DNA of 64,000 bases from Pseudobacteriovorax antillogorgiicola (GTDB lineage Bacteria; Bdellovibrionota_B; Oligoflexia; Oligoflexales; Oligoflexaceae), in the NCBI RefSeq assembly GCF_900177345.1, contig NZ_FWZT01000019.1, forward strand, positions 62,001 through 126,000, written 5' to 3'. This document shows positions 1 to 9,053 of the stretch, piece after piece. The translations under genes were made by a program, and so were the position numbers. Positions within the stretch are counted from its first letter, which is position 1, and every line of letters begins with the position of its first letter. Under the pieces are notes generated by a model. It did no database searches. It saw only the letters and a list, made by a program, of their open reading frames with translations, and was not told the DNA's origin.

Positions 1-282
1 TTCTTGGCTTGCCTCGTGTCGACCGTTGGTTTAAAAAACCAACGTCGTAGATTCGGTCTCCATTAGTCAAAAATGAGCCCTTTCATACCTCTGGAATTCT
101 AAATTAGCTGCTAGAATTTCAATTAATTCCCCTAGTAATAATCATAAGCTACTAAAATTTTGGTTTTTGTAGAGCTTGATTCAGAAGTGATGAATTTTCT
201 CTAAAGAAGGCTTTGCGCCTAACCGATATGGCACCAAGCACAGGCCCGAAAATTTAACTTAATAGATCTAGTGGAATTCCAA
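1..282. other. Left-edge non-coding stretch
   Basis: No gene is recognisable here. A perfect 9-bp hairpin with a 3-nt A loop lies at 24-44 (arms CGTTGGTTT and AAACCAACG). It is not followed by a T-run, so it is at best a weak terminator of a gene outside the window. The rest is AT-rich leader DNA before the first gene. Confidence 0.4.
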
Positions 283-3135
283 ATGAACTTATTGCAAAAG
301 TATGTTTTTGTAGCCCTATTGATGTCAGTACTTTCCGAAAGTCTTACTGCTCAAAATAATTCAGATGACTTATCCCTCCCGGATGATCAATTCGGAGCGC
401 CTCTTTACAACTTGGCAATTCGCAATATCAACTCTTTTTCAGAACTTTGGTATTTTAGTTCCCTAGACGGAATCGAACCGTTGAGTGTTCGTGAAGGGGC
501 AAGCATAGCTTCTGGTGTGAGGCTTGAATACACTGAATCTGGTGTTACAAGGTGTGTGGTTCCATGGGGGGGAGATACCCTACAGCTCGGCTATGTTGAA
601 AACTCCGAGCTAGCTACTTCTAGCGAGGTCTATGAAAACGCTCGGATGATCTCGGCACGTCAGTGTATTGAAACATTTTCTACCTATCAAAACCCAGTGA
701 CCCAGGTTTGTATCGACTCAGACCTAGAACTAGTACTGGGGCCGGATGGAGTAGAAGGACATTGTCAATACTCTGAGCCCGCACCGTTGGATTGTGGAAA
801 CGTGGCTCATGGTGAGTCTGAAATACGGACAAGGTTCGCACTGGGTACAGTTCCCTTTGGAAATACTTGTCAGTCCCAAGAGCAAACTTCAACTTGCAAC
901 AACGGAGTTATGTCTCCCTGGAGCGGCTCATACATCCATACCACTTGTGTGGTCGAACCTAGCCCTGAACCTTCGGATTGTGGAAACGTGAGCCATGGTG
1001 AAGTAACAAGGCGCGTTCGGTTTCTAGAAGATCAAGTTGAATTTGGAGGTTCATGTCTTTCTGAGGAGCAAACCTCAACTTGCGACAATGGAGTCATGTC
1101 TCCTTGGTCTGGAAGATTTAGCCATGAAAGCTGTGTTGTCTTAGCCGAGCCAACGCTTGCCGACTGTGGGGATCTAAAGCACGGCGAGAGCCAGTCTAGA
1201 ATACGGTTTTTGTCGGCTACTGTGGAGCAAGGTGAGTCTTGCACTTTGCAAACTCAAACATCAACTTGCAACGATGGTCAGATGTCTGATTGGAGTGGTA
1301 GCTACACTTTTGAAGAGTGCAACATTATTCCAAATGATGATACTGAACTCGATATATCTTTAGCAGAAGATGAGAACTCTGAACCATTGTATAACCTCGC
1401 CTTTAAGGACATGTTATACCCCAATAGCACGAAATGGTATTTTGCATCTCTCAATGGTAGCGACCCGCTCTCTGTGCGGGATGCAAAAAACTTGGGAGCC
1501 GAGATAAGCCTAGAGTACAGGGAAGATGGATCGACTCTATGTACTGCTGTGTTCGGAAACGACTATCTTCAACTAGCTTATGCTCGCAATGACGAAGTCA
1601 TTAATTTCGATCAGTCTTACTCATCAGCATCTGCATTTACAGCTGAACAATGCCTTGCAACGTTTTCTACAACTAGTAGCACGGTACATCAGAAGTGTTT
1701 AGTAAATGGCCAAAACTTGGTGTTAGATAACGATGGTGTAACTGGCCACTGCATCGTGCCGATTGAAACAGAAAAAAATTGCGGTGATCTTGCTCATGGT
1801 GAAGAAACATCTCGCATACGCTATTTGAGTGCTACAGTATTACCAGGTGAAAGCTGTGCATCAGAAGAGCAGTTTGCAACTTGCAATAACGGAAGCTTGG
1901 ATTTCGATGGGACATTTTCATTTTCATCTTGTGATGTAAGTCAAGACGTTAACTCAGCTGTGACAATTGACTACACAGGCACTTACTACGCTGTAACGAT
2001 CGATTATACGAAAGGCAAGAGCCGGCTCGATATAGGGAGAGAATACGGTGAGAAGATCGCTGCAATCTATCCTGACTATGAGAAAAATATGGACTCCCTT
2101 CTTGACGATGTGTTTACTCGCCGTCCCTGGAGCCCTATTTTGGAAAAGGTTCAGAACCTTCGTGCTAATCTAAAGGAAGACTATCGCGACGAGTTAGAGG
2201 GGCTAGCCCTAGCCTTCAATGGCGTAGAAAATAACTTGGGTGACGGTAAGCTTTCGCGAGATGAATTGTTCCTGCTGAACTTTTTCACAGATATGACAGA
2301 GTCTGGTTGTTCTGCTGTGGCGGCTTTCGGAGACGCAAGTGAAACTGGTGGTACGTTAATAGGTCGCCAGGTGGATTGGCCGGAAGGCGGTAATCGCCCA
2401 CTCTCGAAAGTACCAGCTGTGGTAACCATGAAACAGGGTGATAAGTCCTTCATGGGGATTACATTTCTAGGCTTTATGGGAGTGATCACAGCGATCTCGG
2501 ATGACAATGTCTTTGCAAGTTCTATTTATTCTGAGACGGGTCTTACCTATGAATCCGTGGGTCGTAGTTCTTACGGCTTCGACGTCCGACATAGTCTGGA
2601 AAACCTCGGTACCGCGGATGAAGTGTCTGCATACTTGGTCGACCCGATTAGAAATTATATATTCGACATCAATATATTTGTAGCAGATCCATTTCATGCC
2701 ATGACAGTCGAAAGCAATTTAGGCGGTGTGGGAACGAATATCCGCCGAGGCATTCGCTACCACGACTCTGTGCTGCACGGTGGAGAAGTATGGAACTTAC
2801 CTAATACCTTTGGAGTTGTAGACTCCTTTCTGCTAGAAGGTAATCATAACAATCATTCGAACTCATCTTCGAATAAAAACAGACTCGACTATATGAATCA
2901 AGAGCTTAACTCTCGAATCCAAGACGGTGTCATTACAATGGATGACATTCAAGGTATTTCAACGTTCTATACTGGTACTGCACCTTCCCGTACGGATAAA
3001 GGCGATATTTATAACGATACAACGATTCAGATCATCTTGTTCGATACAATGAATAGCAAACTTAAAGTGTTTTTTAGATCGTCGAATACTGTAGATCCAG
3101 ATCCTGAATTTATAGAAATTCCATTTTCCTTCTAA
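283..3135 (+). CDS. Secreted Cys-rich repeat protein with C-terminal C45-type Ntn-hydrolase domain
   Basis: An exported protein of about 950 residues with a Sec signal peptide (MNLLQKYVFVALL... to about residue 24). A module of about 120 residues (PLYNLA...WYF.SL...PLSVR...C...GHC) occurs twice, near residues 40-165 and 365-490. It alternates with four copies of a module of about 55 residues of the form DCG...HGE...R.RF...G.SC...EQ.(S/A)TC.NG...C. The last 330 residues resemble the C45/acyl-CoA:6-aminopenicillanate acyltransferase family of Ntn hydrolases. The likely nucleophile is the Cys of SGCSAVAAFGD (about residue 676), followed by TLIGRQVDW. That family cleaves linear amide bonds and is often autoprocessed at this Cys. 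An in-frame ATG lies 12 nt upstream; I prefer 283 because the signal peptide then starts cleanly. The substrate is unknown, and the N-terminal modules probably bind a surface or ligand (inference). Confidence 0.85.
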   Translation: MNLLQKYVFVALLMSVLSESLTAQNNSDDLSLPDDQFGAPLYNLAIRNINSFSELWYFSSLDGIEPLSVREGASIASGVRLEYTESGVTRCVVPWGGDTLQLGYVENSELATSSEVYENARMISARQCIETFSTYQNPVTQVCIDSDLELVLGPDGVEGHCQYSEPAPLDCGNVAHGESEIRTRFALGTVPFGNTCQSQEQTSTCNNGVMSPWSGSYIHTTCVVEPSPEPSDCGNVSHGEVTRRVRFLEDQVEFGGSCLSEEQTSTCDNGVMSPWSGRFSHESCVVLAEPTLADCGDLKHGESQSRIRFLSATVEQGESCTLQTQTSTCNDGQMSDWSGSYTFEECNIIPNDDTELDISLAEDENSEPLYNLAFKDMLYPNSTKWYFASLNGSDPLSVRDAKNLGAEISLEYREDGSTLCTAVFGNDYLQLAYARNDEVINFDQSYSSASAFTAEQCLATFSTTSSTVHQKCLVNGQNLVLDNDGVTGHCIVPIETEKNCGDLAHGEETSRIRYLSATVLPGESCASEEQFATCNNGSLDFDGTFSFSSCDVSQDVNSAVTIDYTGTYYAVTIDYTKGKSRLDIGREYGEKIAAIYPDYEKNMDSLLDDVFTRRPWSPILEKVQNLRANLKEDYRDELEGLALAFNGVENNLGDGKLSRDELFLLNFFTDMTESGCSAVAAFGDASETGGTLIGRQVDWPEGGNRPLSKVPAVVTMKQGDKSFMGITFLGFMGVITAISDDNVFASSIYSETGLTYESVGRSSYGFDVRHSLENLGTADEVSAYLVDPIRNYIFDINIFVADPFHAMTVESNLGGVGTNIRRGIRYHDSVLHGGEVWNLPNTFGVVDSFLLEGNHNNHSNSSSNKNRLDYMNQELNSRIQDGVITMDDIQGISTFYTGTAPSRTDKGDIYNDTTIQIILFDTMNSKLKVFFRSSNTVDPDPEFIEIPFSF

Positions 3136-3653
3136 ACCTTTGAGATCGGAAGGGAAACGTGAGTAAGGCGGGGTGTTATGACTCAGCCCGCATTGAAGTG
3201 CCGGACTATCTGGGTTTAGAAGAGTTTGCTGCCGAAAGGCTCGAAGCGGCAAAGGCTCTTTTGAAGCAGGCTTTGTCGCTCATATAGGCAAGAGAAACAA
3301 TAGTATTGGTGACGGAAGTGCCAAGATTGGCGCCAAATATAAGGGGTAACAGCAGTTCAAAAAAAAACTGACAAACCTAGCTGAATACCATACTTTTGCA
3401 TGGATTTGGTCCCAGATGACAGCAGCTGCACACCAATGAGGAATACCAAAAGGGTTATGATCCCCTGGCTCACTTTCATCACCATTGGGCATTCAAGGGT
3501 AATCTTATATGGCTAGTGAGGGTTTGGTGTCCCTAGATTCGCTTATGGAGCCCTCTCTAAGGCTGACGAAATTCAACGAAAACTTAGTACAAGAATCCGA
3601 GGGAATCTGATAAGACACTCTGTCGTCAGTTCTAAGTGTGCTCGGCCAAAGGA
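3136..3653. other. Intergenic region with a short open frame
   Basis: About 500 nt without a convincing gene. A 42-codon GTG frame at 3159-3287 has a purine-rich ribosome-binding site (GGAAGGGAA) and reads as an amphipathic Ala/Leu/Glu peptide (...LEEFAAERLEAAKALLKQ...). It could be the 5' remnant of a lost gene or a small protein. The remainder shows frequent stops in all frames and no recognisable domain. Confidence 0.3.
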
Positions 3654-5102
3654 ATGGTACGTCGTCTCTTTCATAATTGGGGTCTTCCATTGCTAAAAAT
3701 ACCTGTTCTTACTCTCGCAGTGCTTTTGTCCTCCTGTGTAACAATCAACAATCGAGATGCTCGATGGTATCAGCTTAGCTCAGAAAATTTCATACTCTAC
3801 ACCGATGGTAGTTTGAAACGCGGCGAAACTCTCCTCCAAATGATGGAAGGATACCGCCGAACCATCGAAATTTTCATCAATAAGAAGCTAAGGGACGATT
3901 TGCCGCCTCTCAGAATGATCGTGCCAGAATCCTTTCAAAAATATTCGACTCTCGCTCAGAAACGGATGGTAGCTGGCTACTATAGTCGTCATAAAGACGG
4001 TCCAATCATAGTCTTTAACCAAATCCACAGCCGGAACATATTTTCGCTGTCTGTTGCTCTTCATGAGTACGTCCATTTTATTCAGTACCAAAAAGGCTAC
4101 TACTCCATGCCACCTTGGTATCGAGAAGGAATGGCAGAATACCTGGCTAGCGTTGAAGTTTCCAAAGGTGCGATGAAATTTCAGGTTGGGGGAATCCATG
4201 AAACTCGCCTGAAAGAGCTATCGTTTACGGGCTGGCTTAGTGCGAAGAAAGTTCTGCTAGGTGAAAAGACGACGACCGATTCTGGGTTTTATCCCCTGAG
4301 TTGGCTGCTAACTCATTACTTTGTAAACAAGCATCAAGACTCTCTATCTCAATATCTCGATGATAGGTCTCCTGCCTCGAAAGAAAAGTTCAACCGCCAC
4401 TTTGGTTTTTCGATTGATGACTTGGATGCTAAGCTTTTCTCCTACTATCGCTCGGGAAAGTTCTCTCAATACGAGGTCGTTCCTAATCTATCTGTAACCA
4501 AGATCAGAGTTTCCCCGGTGGAACCTCAGGAGAGAGATTATTTGCTCGTAAAAATAGGTCTTGAAAACGAACGTCTGAGCCAGGAAGATATTGAGCATCT
4601 TCTCAAAGACTCCAAACACTACCTCGCAGATCTTACTTTTGCTGAGTTCTACTTTAAGAACGATCAGAGCAGCAAAGCTCTAGCACACTTACAAAAGATC
4701 ATTAAAAAGCATCCCGAGGATTACAGAATCCAACTTTTGATGGGCAAAGTGCTGCTTCAGCAATTCCTGACTACCGATCAAAAAGATGCGGCACTCGCGG
4801 AAAAAGCAACCTATCACCTGCACCAGGCAAATAAGCTAAACCAAGATAATGCCGAAATATTTGCAGAATTCGCAAAGGCTGGTTTACTTAGCAAAAAGTT
4901 AAGCGCGACATCGGCTTTGGAAGCTTTGCAGACTGCGATTGTTTTGACGCCTTACGTAGAAAGCTACTATCTTTCAGAAGCTAGGTTGCTCAGTGTCACT
5001 GGTGCGAAAGAGGAGGCAAAGGCAGTTTTACGTAAGTTAGTCGAAAACTCTAAAGATCAGGATGTGGTAGACGAGGCATCGGACTTACTCTTGCGACTAT
5101 AA
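3654..5102 (+). CDS. Lipoprotein with HEXXH-type metalloprotease motif and TPR-like C-terminus
   Basis: The protein begins with a lipoprotein signal peptide ending in the lipobox LLSSC (Cys about residue 28), so it is probably membrane anchored. HEYVH at about residues 137-141 is a gluzincin-style zinc site, and the downstream REGMAEYLA supplies a plausible third ligand, as in DUF1570-type peptidases. The C-terminal half (about residue 310 onward) is helical, with repeated A/L/Y-rich segments (SKALAHLQKIIKKHPED, ATYHLHQANKLNQDNAE) typical of tetratricopeptide repeats. The start is uncertain: a GTG at 3636 gives six more residues, while ATG 3654 leaves AAAGGA very close to the start. Substrate is unknown. 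It stands alone on the plus strand with long flanking spacers. Confidence 0.8.
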   Translation: MVRRLFHNWGLPLLKIPVLTLAVLLSSCVTINNRDARWYQLSSENFILYTDGSLKRGETLLQMMEGYRRTIEIFINKKLRDDLPPLRMIVPESFQKYSTLAQKRMVAGYYSRHKDGPIIVFNQIHSRNIFSLSVALHEYVHFIQYQKGYYSMPPWYREGMAEYLASVEVSKGAMKFQVGGIHETRLKELSFTGWLSAKKVLLGEKTTTDSGFYPLSWLLTHYFVNKHQDSLSQYLDDRSPASKEKFNRHFGFSIDDLDAKLFSYYRSGKFSQYEVVPNLSVTKIRVSPVEPQERDYLLVKIGLENERLSQEDIEHLLKDSKHYLADLTFAEFYFKNDQSSKALAHLQKIIKKHPEDYRIQLLMGKVLLQQFLTTDQKDAALAEKATYHLHQANKLNQDNAEIFAEFAKAGLLSKKLSATSALEALQTAIVLTPYVESYYLSEARLLSVTGAKEEAKAVLRKLVENSKDQDVVDEASDLLLRL

Positions 5103-5660
5103 GGTAAAGCGACATACACGATAGTTAAGAGTTGTTCCAATTGCCTACGCTTTCAAGGGGCGCGGCAATTGAGTTTCTTTACGAGCACTTCAGGCTTTCA
5201 ATCTAGTAATCAGCATAAACCAATCAAATACAGCAAAGCTTATCGCAGATCCAAAAACTGAAAAACCAGACTCGTTCGAAGAGTTACAGCAAGCTGTGTC
5301 GGGTTCGATCCCAAACCAGCAGCTAGCTGAATATGAGGCACCAATAGCAAGCGGCAAGCTGCCGCTACTGTTTAATGGGAGAACATACCTTCTCTATAAA
5401 AGTCCCATTCCACAGAAGCCTACTAGGAGGAGATGGAGCTTGTAGCTAAGAGCATGATTGCAATTTTTTTCATAAGGATCGATCCTCTAAAATTTGATTC
5501 TTGCTATCATATTTTCCTAGCTCTAAGTAGTTAATATTTTTTAGAAGACCTGTGGTTTTCTTCTGGCATGGCCATAACTTACAGATAATATTTGGTCATT
5601 TCTCATAAGGTTGGCTCCAGTCTAAACCAAATGGTCCACTTCAGATATCACCCGATTGAA
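5103..5660. other. Intergenic region with gene-like remnant
   Basis: About 560 nt between two converging lipoprotein genes. An open frame without a usable start codon runs through 5173-5445 on the plus strand. It encodes a protein-like stretch (PKTEKPDSFEELQQAVSG, then KLPLLFNGRTYLLYK) ending at TAG, which suggests the 3' end of a decayed gene. No family is recognised. The remaining DNA is AT-rich with nothing identifiable. Confidence 0.3.
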
Positions 5661-7052
5661 CTAAAAAACTTTGCCAATGGAAAACTCTAGCTTTTGGAGT
5701 TCTATTTTAAGAGCAGAGGCGCTTTCATAGTAGTACCCGAAGCAAGAGCCATTGTCTCTCAATGTAAATTTATCTCTTGGGTCCTCGCCAGAAAAAATAT
5801 TTTCCCATACTTGATCGCTACAATCATCTAATTGGATCGCCAGCGGATTATGTCCAGCACCTTCTACATTGATAAAGTATTTTTGAGAAAGCTCTACTTG
5901 ATTCTCAAAGTGATAGCGAGCACCTTCCTGAGGAGTATTGGGATCATTTTCTCCTTGAACATAGTAGGTTGGTATATCAATCATCACAAAATTAGAGGAA
6001 TCGAAGGGGTTGCTCAAATCCATAGAGTTACATCGGCCGACTGCCTGTTCTAGCGTCACGCCGTCTTCCAAATAGTCAACCAGGTCATATACTTCAAACC
6101 TTCCCGACGTTAGGTAGTTGATGTATCGCGTGTTTTCGAATACTTCTTGGCATCCAACAAGGTTGTAGAAACGTCTTTCTCCTAAGATGGCTGGCTCATC
6201 TTTGAGAACTCGATCAAGTGTTTCTTTCACCTTGCCAATATTATATCTCTCTGGGTCTGCAGCTGCCCTAAGGAAACTTTTTCCTGACTCGCCGCCAACC
6301 GATAGAAGAGTCTGAATGATCTGATTCCATTGCGAGACATTGTAGCCGAAAGGCAAATTGTTACTGTCGGAAAAAGCTATATCGAGTCCTGATACCCTTT
6401 GTAGATTACGATCCCATTGTTTCTTGAATTCTTGTTGATAACTATCCCCACGCATAGCTTGACCTACAATACCCTCTAGCACAATGGCTTGTGGTAAATT
6501 GATATCATCGATGTCCTTGATCAAGTGACCGAAGTGAGTTCCTACAACAGTCCCGTAGGAGACTCCATAGAACGCGTAGGAATCTAGGTTTAGCTGTCTA
6601 ATGATCTCGATGATATCTCTAGTATGCTGGTCTGTATTGATAAACTTATCTGAAATGACGTTCTTTGGTTGGTAGTTGCAACCCAGGCCACGTGGGTCGA
6701 TCAATATGTGATTGTATTGAGTTGAGTAGCTATCTCCATCGACTCCCATGAGTCCCTGACCAGGACCTCCAGGCACGTGAATGATTGTCTGGTGTTGCGG
6801 GTCGTTGACGACTCTCTGATAGCGATAGTTGAAGTACCTACTCGTTTCATCATGGTGGTCAGCAAGAACACGGATTGTTTCAGTTCCTGAATTTTCACAG
6901 CCATCTTTTGGTCGCTCGATTTTTTCGCCGGTGTTCGACCCTAATCTAAATCCTGGACCCTCTAGAGTCGGAACGGTATTGGGCTTCTTTGAAGAGCTTT
7001 CCCGACAGGATACCATGCTTATCAGGCAGAGGGAGAAAATTATCTTATTCAT
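5661..7052 (-). CDS. Lipoprotein alpha/beta hydrolase, S33 peptidase-like
   Basis: A 463-residue alpha/beta-hydrolase of the proline iminopeptidase/tripeptidyl aminopeptidase type, exported as a lipoprotein (lipobox SMVSC, Cys16). Visible motifs are the oxyanion-hole HVPGGPGQG (about 92-100), DPRGLG (about 119-124), the nucleophile elbow GVSYG with Ser165, the Asp of GENDPNTP (Asp370) and the His of GAGHNPL (His401). All three catalytic residues are therefore present. The family usually releases N-terminal residues or short peptides, so a role in extracytoplasmic peptide use is likely, but the true substrate cannot be read from sequence. ATG 7052 is followed directly by the signal peptide. 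It is transcribed alone on the minus strand. Confidence 0.85.
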   Translation of the reverse strand: MNKIIFSLCLISMVSCRESSSKKPNTVPTLEGPGFRLGSNTGEKIERPKDGCENSGTETIRVLADHHDETSRYFNYRYQRVVNDPQHQTIIHVPGGPGQGLMGVDGDSYSTQYNHILIDPRGLGCNYQPKNVISDKFINTDQHTRDIIEIIRQLNLDSYAFYGVSYGTVVGTHFGHLIKDIDDINLPQAIVLEGIVGQAMRGDSYQQEFKKQWDRNLQRVSGLDIAFSDSNNLPFGYNVSQWNQIIQTLLSVGGESGKSFLRAAADPERYNIGKVKETLDRVLKDEPAILGERRFYNLVGCQEVFENTRYINYLTSGRFEVYDLVDYLEDGVTLEQAVGRCNSMDLSNPFDSSNFVMIDIPTYYVQGENDPNTPQEGARYHFENQVELSQKYFINVEGAGHNPLAIQLDDCSDQVWENIFSGEDPRDKFTLRDNGSCFGYYYESASALKIELQKLEFSIGKVF

Positions 7053-7155
7053 AATAAAAACCTATAGTTATGGTAATGAAGGAGACCGAGTTGTAGTTGC
7101 ACTTCAGTAGGACGAGATCCTATGCGAGTTATTGCATATTTTCTTGAGGCCTGAC
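7053..7155. promoter_or_regulatory. Upstream region of the S33-like hydrolase
   Basis: A short spacer between the hydrolase start (minus strand) and the kinase remnant. It presumably carries the hydrolase promoter, but I could not assign -35/-10 boxes with confidence. Confidence 0.25.
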
Positions 7156-7467
7156 CTAACCGCCAAGATCCTTGAGGTATGAGGCTACCGCGATTTTTAG
7201 AATGAAATTAAAGCACTGTTTGGATTGGTCACGACTGCCGCATCCCCCGCAGCCGTTAAGATTTCTTGTGATCATTTGACGAACGACGATGAGATCGAAT
7301 TTGCAGTGACGAGCGGCGAGAAGCTTTGAGATGTATAAGTCCAAGCCGATTCCATCAAACTTGCGAGTTGTACTCGTGCCGGCCTGCATAATTAATTGAA
7401 AGACATCTTCGATCTTATCTTCTGGAATACCAATTCCAGAGTCTTTTACAGTGAATTCGAGAATTCG
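7156..7467 (-). pseudogene. Remnant of histidine kinase ATPase domain
   Basis: On the minus strand this frame reads EFTVKDSGIGIPEDKIEDVF followed by QAGTSTTRKFDGIGLDLYISKLLAA. These are the N/G1-box, F-box and G2-box of a HATPase_c domain (DSGIGIP; usual GTGLGLYI here FDGIGLDLYI). The frame has no proper start and is closed by a stop at 7468-7470 just before the domain. The neighbouring frame (PVKIQIKSRSYKITNEF) holds the preceding strand, so a frameshift separates the two. The H-box and dimerisation helices are missing. After the G2-box the protein diverges into non-homologous sequence. This is a dead fragment of a two-component sensor. Confidence 0.7.
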
Positions 7468-7491
7468 TTAGTGATTTTATACGATCTGCTT

Positions 7492-7751
7492 TTAATTTGA
7501 ATTTTTACGGGAGGGGTAAGCAACGATCGCAGCTACCTCACCTGTCGAAAGCCTATTCGCATATCGCTTTGCTCCACTGCGGAGGGCTAAAACTTCATCA
7601 GCACCATGTGAGTAGTCTGGAACCAGAATGAAGCGACTGTCGATTCCATGGAGCACTTTTTGAGAGAAACTGGTTTAGAAAGATCGAACAGAAAACAACT
7701 TTGTACATAAAAAGATGTAAGCGCAAAAATTAGGCAGTAGATCAATTTCAT
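7492..7751 (-). pseudogene. Remnant of an exported or regulatory protein
   Basis: ATG 7751 follows a very strong ribosome-binding site (GGAGGAGG) and begins a signal-peptide-like segment (MKLIYCLIFALTSFYVQSC). That frame stops at 7587 after 54 residues. A second frame overlapping it continues as KVLHGIDSRFILVPDYSHGA, then DEVLALRSGAKRYANRL, and stops at 7492. The last part resembles the C-terminal half of a receiver or sensor domain, but the match is weak. The pattern suggests a frameshifted gene joined to the kinase remnant downstream. It could also be a short genuine lipoprotein of 54 residues. Confidence 0.4.
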
Positions 7752-7909
7752 AAGAAACCTCCTCCATCGAATCTCATCGTCAATACTCTAAAATTCATGA
7801 CTAGTAAAAAATCGCGGCGCGAATTTACTAAGTTTTAGCCACTTAATCCCCTATTTTGGGTTAAGTTCCGGGAGCTACACGTTTTCGATAATTGTTAATA
7901 GGAGAGAAT

Positions 7910-8626
7910 ATGAAGGCCTCGGGATTGCAAACAGGATTGATCATGATCATTTTCACAAGCCTGCCGGTTTTAAGCCAAGCACAAACTACGTTTCCGATTC
8001 AAAGCTTTAGAGAGCATGTCCAAGTCATCCAGGACGGAGAGCAAGTTACGCTATTATCGGATGGGGTCCCCGATCATAAGAGCCCTTACTTTTCTAGAAG
8101 GGACAGTCGCTTCGAAGTATATAACGGGAGCAATCCCAACTTCCGGCAGAATCCCAATAGCATTCGGGAGCAGGATTTCACTATGGTGATTCCGAGCAGG
8201 CCGAAAAAAGCCATGGTGCATCAAAGAACATCTCTTGGCCCAATTGGAATGGCTCTTAATGGAGTTGCCTTATTTAACCAGTTTGCAGGACCAAACGATC
8301 GCCCTCTCACCGATGAGATCGATAGCTTCGATCAGTACAATGGCCATCCCGAGAGGCGAGGGATGTACCACTACCACGTGGAGCCATTAGCTTTAACCCA
8401 AGGAGCTCGTAATCGCTTGATCGGTTATCTTCTCGATGGCTTCCCAGTTTATGGTCCTATGGAGAACGGGCGTTTGGTAGCTAGTGACGATCTGGATGAA
8501 TTTCACGGTCACATCCATGCTACTAAAGAGTATCCAGAAGGGATTTTTCATTATCATGTGACTGCTGATGCGCCTTACATTAACGGAGGAGAATTCTATG
8601 GGGAACCGGGCACTCTCATTCGTTAG
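7910..8626 (+). CDS. Exported YHYH-domain protein
   Basis: A 238-residue exported protein with a signal peptide ending near SQAQ. It carries the conserved YHYH family signature: GMALNGVALFNQ, then GMYHYHVEP, GYLLDGFPVYGP and a second His-rich motif GIFHYHVT near the C-terminus. The His pairs are suited to metal binding, but the biochemical role of YHYH proteins is not established. ATG 7910 is chosen because AGGAGA precedes it at the right distance; a TTG at 7892 is in frame but has no such site. The following MORN-type gene starts 29 nt inside this gene and is followed by an overlapping SCO gene, so the three are probably co-translated and may serve copper or redox handling (inference). Confidence 0.88.
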   Translation: MKASGLQTGLIMIIFTSLPVLSQAQTTFPIQSFREHVQVIQDGEQVTLLSDGVPDHKSPYFSRRDSRFEVYNGSNPNFRQNPNSIREQDFTMVIPSRPKKAMVHQRTSLGPIGMALNGVALFNQFAGPNDRPLTDEIDSFDQYNGHPERRGMYHYHVEPLALTQGARNRLIGYLLDGFPVYGPMENGRLVASDDLDEFHGHIHATKEYPEGIFHYHVTADAPYINGGEFYGEPGTLIR

Positions 8627-9053
8627 TTGGTTGGCCTTGAGTACAAATCTTCTGGGAGCTGTTAACGGGGCAAAGCAGACCCGCAATGGCTACTATCTAC
8701 AGCCTCCCTTGCAGCTAAGAGAGGCGAGAGAAGTAAGAACCAAATTCTACCCTTCGGGAGAAATCTACGAATGGTCGGTTCTTCAGAAAGGGCAAGTATT
8801 GAAGCGACGGCTCTACTGGGAAAACGGTCAGATCATGGCCGCGTTTCAATATAGCAATGGCTTGAAACATGGTTTGCAGAGGGAGTGGTATGACAATGGT
8901 AAACTATCTGGGCAAAGTGAGTTCGCTCTGGGAAAAGAAGTGGGCTGGCATAAGCAATGGGACGAGGCAGGCAACCTTTACGTTAACTATTTGGTTCGTA
9001 ACGGGCGGGCGTTTGGTCTTCAGAATACTCGGCAATGCAGTACCAAGCTTTAG
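8598..9053 (+). CDS. Exported MORN/YwqK-type repeat protein
   Basis: A 151-residue protein with an N-terminal hydrophobic export signal (ALSFVSWLALSTNLLGAVNG). MORN-like repeats follow: FYPSGEIYEW, LYWENGQIMAAFQY.NGLKHG, EWYDNGKLSGQSEFALGKEVG and QWDEAGNLYVNYLVRNGRAFG. Such repeats form a beta-hairpin sheet and are usually protein- or lipid-binding. The start is ATG 8598, directly preceded by GGAGGAG, and lies inside the end of the YHYH gene. The next gene (SCO) starts before this one ends, so expression is coupled on both sides. No enzymatic residues are visible; an accessory or scaffolding role is likely. Confidence 0.8.
   Translation: MGNRALSFVSWLALSTNLLGAVNGAKQTRNGYYLQPPLQLREAREVRTKFYPSGEIYEWSVLQKGQVLKRRLYWENGQIMAAFQYSNGLKHGLQREWYDNGKLSGQSEFALGKEVGWHKQWDEAGNLYVNYLVRNGRAFGLQNTRQCSTKL

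Noticed and set aside
5290-5325. tRNA-like T-loop sequence GGGTTCGATCCC
   Set aside because: Only three base pairs flank the loop and no acceptor, D or anticodon stems can be folded around it.
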